From NCBI GenBank assembly GCA_034687125.1, contig JAQGBZ010000632.1, positions 1-24,419 on the forward strand: DNA of 24,419 nt, written 5' to 3'. This stretch comes from Neelides folsomi (taxonomy: Eukaryota; Arthropoda; Collembola; Neelipleona; Neelidae). Below the pieces are notes generated by a model. It ran no database searches and had not been told where the DNA came from. It was given only the letters and a program-made list of their open reading frames with translations. The translations under genes and the position numbers were made by a program. Positions 9,364 through 23,324 of this stretch are shown piece by piece. Within the stretch, counting starts at the first letter, position 1, and every line of letters begins with the position of its first letter.

Positions 9364-10966
9364 ATGTATTCAAATATTTCTTTAGACAATTTCGCATTTA
9401 TAATTTTCTTTGTAACTTGGTTTCCTCCATTTTTATTCAAATGGGACAAAGACAAATTTTACCTTGTGAAAAAAACAATTTTCCAATTGATCCCGGACTA
9501 TTTCCTCCTCATAGTCAGTTTTGCTTTTCGAGTTGTAAGTTTCGGAGTTTTTATTTACAATTATAACAATAAACGTGAAGATGGGGATGACGCATGCATG
9601 TTTGCTGGATTAATGTTCATATTTGGAACTTGGAATGTTTTATTTGCTCAGTTCGTGTTTCTCATTTATTACGATGATTTCATATTCAATACATTCACCC
9701 TCCAAACAAAACAAAACTGTAAGAGAATTAAATATATAATCCTATTTCTGAAAATTTTTAAGTAAATATTTATTAACTAAACAATGGTAAATATGATGTT
9801 TAAAGGGTGATTCTCTGAATTCTGAACGGTTTACCCATATGGATACATATAGTTTTGTTCAGAATCGAAGGGATCACCTTTTGTAATTGTAAAATTAGTA
9901 TAATTATACAATATTCTTTTAAATAATTTACATTTTTAGTCGGATTTTTAAAACTTAAAGCTGAAATGAAAGATGGTCTTGAAATTCTAACGAAATTCGT
10001 TAAACTCTTCTTAATCCCAATGACAATTTCAACCATGTTTATTTCTTTGACCGATCATTCCGCAAACGTTTATTAGTTTTTATTAAATCTAAAATACTTC
10101 AACGCTGCAAAATTAGTTCTTTTGTTCGAGGGATATTCGACAATTATTATATTTAATTTTGACCTGCTCCTAATTTTTCAACTAGTAAGGATGCAATTTT
10201 GTTTGAAAATGTGGCTATTATATTTTATAGGGTAACAATCAAATATTTTTTAGCAATTAAATAAATGTAAAATATAAATTATTATCAATTAGAATAATTA
10301 ATATACACAAAAGGTTCCGGTTAATTTTAAATGCAGTTTTAATAATTTGACAAAAAATTAATAACGAAATTTGATACTTTTTATATAATTTCACAAAAAG
10401 TTAACAATTATTTTTAAATAAAATAATAAACATTGAAAACTTGATTATAAAATTATTCAATTTCCAGATTAAATGATTCAGATCAAGATCTAGGTTTTTT
10501 GTACTATAAACAAATTCTCATCATTTTGAAACATCTTTTTCCAACATTACGTCTGATCCTTGTTCCCATAACTGCCCTTTTCATTTTCTGCACTGTTGGG
10601 ACTTCAGTGCTTTTAATCAAATATCATTCCCAATTGGATCTCTATAAAGAAATCGCATGCACTTACATGGCCTCACTCAATTTAATGCTCATTTACGGAT
10701 ATCGACAGACGGCGTTCACTTACAAGCTTTCCACCCAATATTTAGAAAATTATTTTGCAACAAAATTGAACATTGTGCATGAAAAGAAATTTCAAATGAA
10801 TTATATTTATTATCGCAGGGAATTGCATTATATTTTTCTTTTAAAAATATCAACAAGAAATATTCGGATTCCATTTAGGGATTTTGTAACAGTTGATCAA
10901 AGTTGCGTTAATAGCCTTATTGCAATTTGTATAGAGAATATTGGAAACTATCTTGCTTCACATTGA
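9364..10966 (+). pseudogene. gustatory-type seven-TM receptor B with one premature TAG
   Basis: Three-exon multi-TM receptor resembling arthropod gustatory receptors. Exon 1 is 9364-9718 (donor T|GTAAGA, phase 1). Exon 2 is 9940-10231 (acceptor CATTTTTAG; donor GG|GTAACA, phase 2). Exon 3 is 10468-10966 (acceptor TTTCCAG). All phases agree and the conceptual product is about 381 residues, a normal length for the family. The only defect seen is an in-frame TAG at 10074-10076 (codon about 164), after SANVY; sequence of the same character continues (FLLNLKYFNAAKLVLLF). Several hydrophobic helices are spread over the product, and the C-terminal part has the polar-then-helix layout (FRDFVTVDQSCVNSLIAICI) typical of the last TM segment. 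It is a paralogue of the relic at 4940. It is either a very young pseudogene or read through; a base-call error is also possible. Confidence 0.6.
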
Positions 10967-11399
10967 TGAATTAAACATGCACATTAATCATGTGAAATTG
11001 TTCATAAATGCTCATAATCTTTATTAATGAGTCCTCGAATAATATGTATAATTATTAATAAATAAACTTTTACGCCATATTTTTCACAAATTCGATTGTC
11101 AGGAAAATAAAGCAAATAAAGATACACGATGTCATTTAATATGAAAAAATTTGTTTGTTTAACCTTGTTTTTAATCATATAATTTGTAGTTTCAATTTAC
11201 AAATGATTCATGTATAGGGAAATGAAATAAATAGAAAATCTATAGGTGTCTAAAGATAATTATAAAATTATAATATTAATTAATAGCTACGTGTTTCGTG
11301 AAATAATAATAAGTGTCTCAATGTTTGAGATAATATAAAATAAAAATACAGTCAAACTGGAATGAACGACAATGAACATAGAGCCAAATGGAACTCCAA
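10967..11399. other. 3' flank of receptor B
   Basis: Contains AATAAATAAA near 11058, a likely polyadenylation signal for receptor B. No separate gene is supported. Confidence 0.4.
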
Positions 11400-11819
11400 A
11401 AGGTTTCAAACTCTTAGAAGTTTTCCTGAATTGTATTGAAACGTTGCTCCGACTTCTTACAATTACTTGCCAAATTTTGAATACGCCTTCTTGAGCGCCA
11501 TTTTGTAACAGACAACGGCAACGATCAAAGTCGTTGAAACTCCCAATACCGCAAATAAGCAAATTTGGCCAAAAGACAATTCATTTACGAAATTGACGAA
11601 ATTGAAATATGAAAAGATTGAGAGGGAACTTGTGGCAATGAGAGTATTCTCCCCAAGATCATTTCTACTTCTGTCGCAGACAATCTGAAACGATGCTTGA
11701 AATCAACCCCCACAAATTCAAAATTAATTCGAGGTCGAAAAGTTTTCCTTCTTCTAGCTGCTCGTCCTTCAACTCCTTCGTTTTCCTCTTCGTCCGTGTC
11801 GTAATAATTGTTATCCTTT
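11400..11819 (-). pseudogene. Harbinger-like transposase relic
   Basis: Read on the minus strand, the first part has an acidic and then basic leader (YDTDEEENEG, RAARRRKTF). INFEF and FKHRFRLSATEVEMILGRI follow, a pattern like the N-terminal helices of PIF/Harbinger DDE transposases. About 90 bases later a second frame gives LLICGIGSFNDFD and then VFKIWQVIVRSRSNVSIQF, reminiscent of the next helices of the same family. The pieces need at least one frameshift, and the DDE catalytic core is not visible. A competing reading exists: after an acceptor-like CGTTTCAG near 11690, a 73-codon frame encodes two hydrophobic segments (LIATSSLSIFSYFNF; ICLFAVLGVSTTLIVAVV) and ends KFGK-stop. That would be the tail of an unrelated membrane protein. 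I favour the transposon relic, with moderate confidence. Confidence 0.45.
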
Positions 11820-12039
11820 AAATATTAACAAAAATTTATACACAAATAATTATGCTTAATATTTATTTAATTATAATTAAAATATTAATATATAAGTATT
11901 ACCATTTAGTCAGGATACGCTATCAATATTGCTAAAAAGTTGAATTTAACTTTAACTTTATTTAAACAGCGATATTAAAGAATAAAATGGAATTGCGGAA
12001 TTGAGCTAACGGTCCCGTAAAAATATAACCTTTTCACCG

Positions 12040-12219
12040 CATTTCAAATGTGGATTGGTTTCCATGATAAGCCTAAACGCTTATTTTGCAACTCCTCTGC
12101 TCCGCAATCGGCTTCCGCATTCTGCAATACGCGTTTATGCTTTTGCAATTTTGATAGTCCGAAACGCAAAATATAAAAGCAGAAGCGTATTTGCGGAAGC
12201 GGATCGTCATAGGTCGCAC
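12040..12219 (-). repeat. dispersed repeat, right copy of the inverted pair
   Basis: The 12175-12219 part is the inverted partner of 8268-8312 (39 of 45 matching). The inner part carries the same kind of CG-rich words: GCTTCCGCATTCTGCAATACG, cut here to its first 20 bases GCTTCCGCATTCTGCAATAC. It ends with GGTTTCC near 12057. Together the two copies look like members of a MITE-type family. Confidence 0.6.
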
Positions 12220-12227
12220 CCCAGGTG

Positions 12228-12398
12228 ACACATTTTATTTTTTCCAATGTCATGTTATGGAAGCGGAGCAATCCAATCCATTCAAAAGGAGTAAACAAGA
12301 TAAAGCAAATTCCAAGTCCAATTCTCAATTTGTTTTCCCATGACTTTCCCTTCTAAACGAATAAACTTATAAGGATTCCTTCTGCCATCATCATCCAT
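12228..12398 (-). other. possible exon(s) of an unidentified membrane protein
   Basis: A minus-strand ATG at 12398 begins MDDDGRRNPYKFIRLEGKV, which soon stops. From an acceptor-like TTATTCGTTTAG at 12353 another frame encodes KSWENKLRIGLGICFILF and then TPFEWIGLLRFHNM, one hydrophobic helix. It may be an exon joined to the hydrophobic 73-codon frame near 11.5-11.7 kb. Donor and phase are unresolved, so this is recorded as a candidate only. Confidence 0.25.
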
Positions 12399-12399
12399 A

Positions 12400-13190
12400 T
12401 AAATTATAAATATATAATAGATACATAATATCTGTATTATATTACAGATATTTACAATTAGTATAATGTAATATCTAATATGTAATATTGGTTTAAATGG
12501 TTTAATTTAATTTAGTTTAAATAGTATTTTATCTATGTAATTCACTTGCATTAGTTTTCTCAATTAAAAAAATGTTGTTTTGAGTTCCACGAGCCCCGCG
12601 GCTGATCTTTTCTTAAGAGATAAACTCCGGTTGGATCTCATTCTGTGTCAAAAGATGTTAAAGGGAAAAAAACCTCCCAATGTAATTTACACAAGATTTA
12701 TTTCCCCAACCCAGCCCTCACACTCAAAACTTATCATGTAAAATATACAAAATGCATATTTGATATTCCACTTGCAGTTAAAACGAGAAACACACGTGTT
12801 ATTCATATAAGAAGAATATGAACCAATTACTCTATATAATTAAATACATGTTTTATTTTATTTACGACCGTCTTCATTTCTTTATATAAAGATAATACAC
12901 AAAATATGTTACATATATGGTATATGTAATTTGTGTATTAGAATGAAGAATGCTTCCAGATGTTTGAAAGGAGGTTTAATAAACCATATGAAATTGTACA
13001 GACGAATGAGAACGCAATACAAAGTTGTTTTTCCCAACTTTGAATGCACAAACAAGAGCGGACTTTGAAGAGAGGAAAGACGAGTTTAAAAGGGCGAAAC
13101 GATTAAATAAAACCTCACTCAAATAATTTCAACCCTCAATGTATCAACACTAAAATATTAACTTGAACTTATAAATGTTAAAAATTCGTT
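12400..13190. other. intergenic with a long imperfect palindrome
   Basis: No gene is supported. At about 12872-12948, CTTCATT, AATACACAAA and TTACATATA on the left pair with TATATGTAA, TTTGTGTATT and AATGAAG on the right around a TGG centre. A few bulges interrupt the stem. It could be a transposon-end remnant or a structured transcript. Confidence 0.45.
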
Positions 13191-13290
13191 GAATTGTTAA
13201 TATTTAACAATACCTAGAATTGTTAATATTTAAAAATACCTGGAATTGATAAAATAGAAAAATACCTAGAATTGTTAATATTGCAAAAAT
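13191..13290. repeat. 26-bp minisatellite, four copies
   Basis: GAATTGTTAATATT-type units start at 13191, 13217, 13243 and 13269, exactly 26 bp apart. Most end in AATACCTA or AATACCTG. The third unit has diverged (GAATTGATAAAATAG). The array ends 65 bp before the ATG of the MATH-BTB gene, so it lies in its promoter or 5' UTR. Confidence 0.8.
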
Positions 13291-13355
13291 TGTTTAGTTT
13301 AATAAATCAAAATTGCTTGTTCAATAGTTGTAATTTTAAAGATATCGTAATTAAA

Positions 13356-14759
13356 ATGAAAGAAGTTGAAATTAGCAATCTCTCAATTGATACAAAAGTT
13401 CTCTCAAATATTGCCTTTGATTACACTTGGACAATTGAGAATTACATTAAGTTCTTTGATGAGAATGCAAAAGATCTTGATTCTCCCCATTTTGAGGTAA
13501 ATTAATCTTTAAAATATTCATAAACTCATAATCAACAATAACTATTTACATTAACTTTTTTTTCAATTATATTTTAGGTAAATGTTAATGGAATCAAGTC
13601 GAAATGGTCTTTAGCACTTCGGTTTTGGACTGATGAAAATGGAACGAGGTTGACGAATCCAGTTGTTTTTTGTTTAAATCTCATTTCCATCTCTGCTCCA
13701 CAATCTTATAAATACTTGAAAGTAAAAATTCTATGCAAAATTTAAAATGCATAATGTAAATGAACAGATATAATAATAATGTTAAAATAAAAAAGTTAAA
13801 ATGTTATTAATTTTTTATTTAATTGTGAATTTAAGGTCTGTTTCAAGTTTATTGTATGGGGAGACGGAAAAGGATATGAAACTTGTGCAAATGAAATGAA
13901 ATCAATTGATTTATCCCGGCGTGGGATTCGATGTGTTGGAGTCAAAGAAGTTTTAATTCTTGATCAAAATTTAATTAATAATCATCGGGATGTTCAAGTC
14001 GCTTGCAGAATTTCCTTCATAAATGAATGTGAGGAATCGAGTGGATTTGAAATCGGGACACTTGAAAGTGATTTGATCAAAAGTTATAAAAGTGGAGAAG
14101 GAAAAGATCTCATTTTGAAATCTCAGGAAGGAACTGATTTTAAAATTCATTCACAAATTGTCTCAATGAGATCGAAATATTTAAAAGGGTTAATTGAAAG
14201 AGCACAAAATGGTTTTGTTGATGTTGACGTAAATGCTGGGACTCTTGAAGGACTTTTGGAATTCATTTACACGGATAAAATCCCGGAATTGATTTCTGAA
14301 TCGCCACAAAATCTTTTGAAAATTGGACATCAATTTCAATTGGAAAGGCTTAAAGTAAATATTTAGAACTGAAACATTATTATTATTGATTAAATTATTG
14401 ATTAATTAGATTTTTAAAAAATTGCAAATTTTTAAGGCCAAAGGAGAGGAAGAACTTATTGGGACGATCAATTTGACAAATGTTGCAAATCTCCTTATGC
14501 TTGCTGACACTTTTGAAGCGGAAAATTTAAAAAAGGCGGCTTTGGAATATTGTGAAGAAAACTTCAAATCAATTATTAAAAATGTTGCGTGGAAAGTGAT
14601 GGAACAAGTGAGGAATATATTTACAATTTTATACTTCAATGTCAACGAATAAAATATTTAATATAAATTTAAATTACTCTATTAATATGTAGAAACGTAA
14701 ATTATTTTAAATTTCAGGTGAATCCAATGTTATTCGAACAAGTGTGCCAGCAGCTTTAA
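13356..14759 (+). CDS. MATH-BTB (SPOP/TD-POZ-like) protein, five exons
   Basis: Predicted substrate adaptor of a Cullin-3 ubiquitin ligase: the MATH domain binds substrate, and the BTB domain dimerises and binds Cul3. Exons are 13356-13496, 13578-13721, 13836-14354, 14437-14607 and 14718-14759. All introns are GT-AG and phase 0, and the product is 338 residues without interruptions. MATH spans about residues 20-155 (YTWTIENYIKFF, KSKWSLALRFW, FKFIVWGDGKGY, CRISFI). BTB follows from SDLIKSYKSGEGKDLILKS through FKIHSQIVSMRSKYLKGLIE and LEGLLEFIYTDKIPEL to HQFQLERLK. After it come the BACK-like helices (NVANLLMLADTFEAENLKKA). Start choice: ATG 13356 is the first Met in frame and gives the short leader usual before MATH. 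A minisatellite lies just upstream. Such genes are often expanded in arthropods; the substrate is unknown. Confidence 0.88.
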
Positions 14760-15004
14760 AATTATCTTATTTATTTGGATTTGGGTTATGTTATTTTATA
14801 AGAAATTTAAATTGAATTTTTTATTTTCATAATTTTAAATTCCTTGGAATTCGTACTTCTTTGCACCTGTTTGACAAAATAAAAATATTTTTAATTTATA
14901 TACCTACATAGTTAAACTTACATTGCAACATTTGCCTACTTGTTAAACTCGTTTATATAATATATTATATGTGTAATTTAATTTAATATATATAGTTATT
15001 TATT
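14760..15004. other. 3' flank of the MATH-BTB gene
   Basis: AATAAA near 14879 may serve polyadenylation. Otherwise it is AT-rich with nothing recognised. Confidence 0.4.
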
Positions 15005-15253
15005 TTACATGTAATTTGAAATAAAAATTGTTAATTTACTTTCATCGATATTTTTCAAAATTTCGTAATAAAATTCTTCAACAATATTTGAAATTCTTGA
15101 ATCTGGTTTTGGAGGTGGACGATTTTGTTTAACAGAAATTCCCCAGATTGTGAGACCAATTACAATGGCTAAAAATATTCCCACAAGTCCATAAAATATA
15201 AAATTCCATCCGAGTTGAGTTTGAACAAAAGTTCTTGATTGGCTTACAATCAT
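15005..15253 (-). CDS. small single-TM protein or exon
   Basis: The minus-strand ATG at 15253 opens an 82-residue frame. It has a short polar start (MIVSQSRTFVQTQLGW), one strong membrane helix (YGLVGIFLAIVIGLTIWGI) and a basic, proline-rich tail (KQNRPPPKPDSRIS). The tail is followed by EEFYYEILKNIDE. GATGAAA|GTAAAT near 15040 is a possible splice donor, so the last dozen residues may be intron. The mix resembles pieces of MFS-type transporters, but one helix is not enough to assign a family, and no companion exon was found nearby. Confidence 0.35.
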   Translation of the reverse strand: MIVSQSRTFVQTQLGWNFIFYGLVGIFLAIVIGLTIWGISVKQNRPPPKPDSRISNIVEEFYYEILKNIDESKLTIFISNYM

Positions 15254-15265
15254 TTTACAGTACAA

Positions 15266-16080
15266 ATAAATACTTTTAGTTAATTCAACTTTTGTAGGAA
15301 TCTTTTAAATCTCGAGTGAAATTATTTGCCCCAGAAAGCTCAGTAGTTCTTATATGAGCTATTTTAAACATTTGTTTACAAAGTTCAAATTCAAATCCCA
15401 AAGTTGAATAAATGAATAGAAAACGAGAAAAACCATGCCATTGTTAAAACAAATAAGCTAACATTACTTTTAACGAACTCTTAAAATCATCATTTATATT
15501 TAAAGTTTTAACAGCTAATTATATTTTACATTCTTATTATAAATTTTATTAACAAACATATCTAACTTTTTTTAAATTTAAAATATTGAACAAATTAATA
15601 CATGTGTTAAATTGAATGAATGAATAATTTTTTTTATTCTTATTAAAATCATAATAATATTTACATATTTTATCCTTATATGTGATATGAGATTACTTAA
15701 ATAAACAATATATTTATCCTAGACATTCAATTAATGACTGATTTGACTCAGTAGGAACATTGCACATTTCCAAAATGAGTTATAATTTATCATTTAAATG
15801 ACAATGTGGAAATTCTGAAATTTCTTTCTTAGAATTGAAATTTTTTCTGACATTAAACCAATTCAGATTTATTTTTCTCCCTTGACGATAACCATAAAAT
15901 AATTTAGTTAATAACAAATAACTTTCATTTGAAAAGTGATTGTGATTAATATATAAGTATAAAACAAGTTTTATCATTTAACTGCAAGCAATGTAATTGT
16001 AATTTATGTATTTTTTATTTCATTTGAAAATTCCAGACTTTTATTTTTATTTAATTAAGGGACAAATACAGACAAAGACG
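15266..16080. other. intergenic, AT-rich
   Basis: Contains short open frames without domain character (for example minus strand 15780-15977) and long A/T tracts. No gene is supported. Confidence 0.45.
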
Positions 16081-16354
16081 AGGAAATATAATTGATTTCT
16101 AAGGAATAATTCTTAAATCAATATTTCCCTATTATATGAAATATGTTATGTTACACATAAGAATAATTGCATTTGCTAAGTGGTTGCTTAAAATTTTATC
16201 CTTTATTTAGAATTATAGATAGAAATTAGCTATAAATCTTAAAATAGCCATTTATTTGAAATTGACATTTAACGGTTACGATCAAAAATAAATTAAAATA
16301 TAAAATAATGATTACTGAACGAAATATATTCGATATAGTACGTCATATATCGTG
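16081..16354. repeat. direct repeat, copy A (274 bp)
   Basis: Matches 23067-23324 in the same orientation over its full length. The start AGGAAATATAATTGATTTC is shared, as are AATAATTCTTAAATCAATAT and TAGAAATTAGCTATAAATCT. The one obvious indel is 16 extra bases here near 16255. It includes the last codons and 3' flank of the minus-strand FLYWCH frame. Confidence 0.85.
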
Positions 16355-16734
16355 TTTGAATGCGCCGCCAGGCCAAATGGAGTCAGCCTCAATGACCTGT
16401 TGATGAAAGGAGGTGATCTGCTCCCTGCCTGGAATATTACAGCGTTTTCAAGAGGGAGATTTTGCATGCAGATCCGACAATCGTGAGATGTTCCCACAAA
16501 CCCGTATATGGCAAAGGAACCTAGGAGCTCAACGCTTTCTCTGATTTGGAGCCCAAGGTGTGCAAGATTATTTTCATAGTTTATCACATCATCTTCTCTT
16601 GTGTGACACCTTCCTTTGCATTTATACGTAGTTGTAGTTTCAGAGCATCTCCAAATTTTAATCTCGTTTGAGCCTCTTTTATAAAATACAAATGAAAATC
16701 CATTGTATATAAGCAAAAGGGTTTCCTCTTTTTG
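16312..16734 (-). pseudogene. FLYWCH-type zinc-finger exon or relic
   Basis: The minus-strand frame begins KQKEETLLLIYNGFSFVF, then KRGSNEIKIWRCSE, CKGRCHTRED and NNLAHLG. This is the spacing of a FLYWCH zinc finger: an aromatic strand, WxC, a second Cys and a final His. The domain binds DNA or protein and occurs in arthropod regulators and in some transposases. The frame has no ATG before the domain, only a TGA just upstream, so it is an internal exon missing its start or a relic. The C-terminal half (CRICMQNLPLENAV to RIYFVQ) resembles nothing I know. Its last codons recur in translated form at 23283-23324, which shows that part of this unit was duplicated. Confidence 0.55.
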
Positions 16735-16739
16735 TTTTC

Positions 16740-17450
16740 AAAAATTTTAAATGCATATATAAATATAATTAAATATCTGGTAATTTGTTTATATAAACTA
16801 ATGTATGTTCAATTGTATAACTGAATACTTGTTTTACCTTTTAAGCGTTGCCAAATTAAATTAAAATCTTTGTCATTATGAAGTTGAGTCACAAATGAAA
16901 TGTTTAAAACAAGCTGAATATTGATAAAAATGTAATTGTATTTATAATTTATAATCTTATAACTAGCCCTTAAGGTATACTTGACTTACTTTTCCGAGTA
17001 TTTTTATTTATTTAACAAAGGAAAGAAAAGAAAAAGACAATAGGTAATTTAGTAAATTAATTTGGGCATGTGAAGTGAAGTGAATTACTGGGAGCAAATT
17101 ATCCAACGGGTATGAATAGCCGATGCATGAGTAAAAATGAGGATTAATAGCTGAGATTAAATTGACTCAGGAGTGAAATACTGTGGGATGAATTACTTAG
17201 GAGTGATTAGCTGGGACAGAGTTGTCTGAACTATTCTCAATAAACGAATAGAATAATATATATTAAGCACAATTTGATAGATGTTCTGTCTAAAAATTAT
17301 AATTGAAAAATTGAATAAAGTATTTACATAATTGACATTAATTATTATTTACAATTATTGTAAAATCTTTATATTTTAACTTAATTTTAATCAAAAATAT
17401 TAAATAAATTATTGGAAATATACTCGTTAATTTTTCTACAATTAATTTTA
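16740..17450. repeat. intergenic with degenerate GA-rich short repeats
   Basis: No gene is supported. At about 17070-17225 a motif close to GAGTGAATTACTGGGAG recurs with drift: GTGAATTACTGGGAG, GGATTAATAGCTGAGA, GGAGTGAAATACTGTGGGA, GATGAATTACTTAGGAG, GAGTGATTAGCTGGGA. This is a decayed tandem array with period around 18-22 bases. It lies just 3' of the kinase gene. Confidence 0.5.
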
Positions 17451-22794
<5,344 letters not shown>

Positions 22795-23066
22795 ATTAGT
22801 GTTTCAAAAGTTTAGTACAAAAATCATTAAATCTCAATTAAAGAATCAAATAAATGATAATAGTATTTAATTAATTTTTATTTGGTAATTGAAAATTTTT
22901 TCCTCCAATTTATTCTCTCTAACTCTAACGATGTAATTAAAATCCGAGAAATAATGAAACATTTCTAATTTTTATAATAACCTATATGTTCTTATTTGAG
23001 GAGGAAAACACAAAATTGTGTTATGAAATAAATAAATTAATTTTTTGGTTAAAGCGATCACAAAGA
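22795..23066. promoter_or_regulatory. 5' flank of the kinase receptor gene
   Basis: Presumed promoter and 5' UTR, read on the minus strand. It is AT-rich and no clear TATA box was found. Confidence 0.3.
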
Positions 23067-23324
23067 AGGAAATATAATTGATTTCCAAGTAATAATTCTT
23101 AAATCAATATTTCCATATCATATGAAATATGTAATCGTACACATAAGGATAATTGCATTTGCTAAGTTGTTGCTCAAAATTTTAGCTTTTATCTGGAGTT
23201 ATTGATAGAAATTAGCTATAAATCTTAAAATAGATATTTAATGGTCACAATTAAAAATAAATTAAAATATGAAATAATGAATACTGAATGAAATATATTA
23301 GATAGAGTACTTCATATATCATGT
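23067..23324. repeat. direct repeat, copy B (258 bp)
   Basis: Second copy of 16081-16354 in the same orientation, lacking 16 bases near 23239. Read on the minus strand at 23283-23324 it gives MIYEVLYLIYFIQ, against TIYDVLYRIYFVQ at the end of the FLYWCH frame. The stop of that frame is changed here. Confidence 0.85.

Noticed and set aside
9800..10036. Minus-strand open frame of 78 codons
   Set aside because: Antisense to exon 2 of receptor B and its intron; no recognisable domain.
13191..13290. CRISPR-like array
   Set aside because: Adjacent 26-bp units without unique spacers in a eukaryotic setting; it is a minisatellite.
15780..15977. Minus-strand 65-codon frame
   Set aside because: No domain, signal or splice support in a very AT-rich spacer; likely chance.
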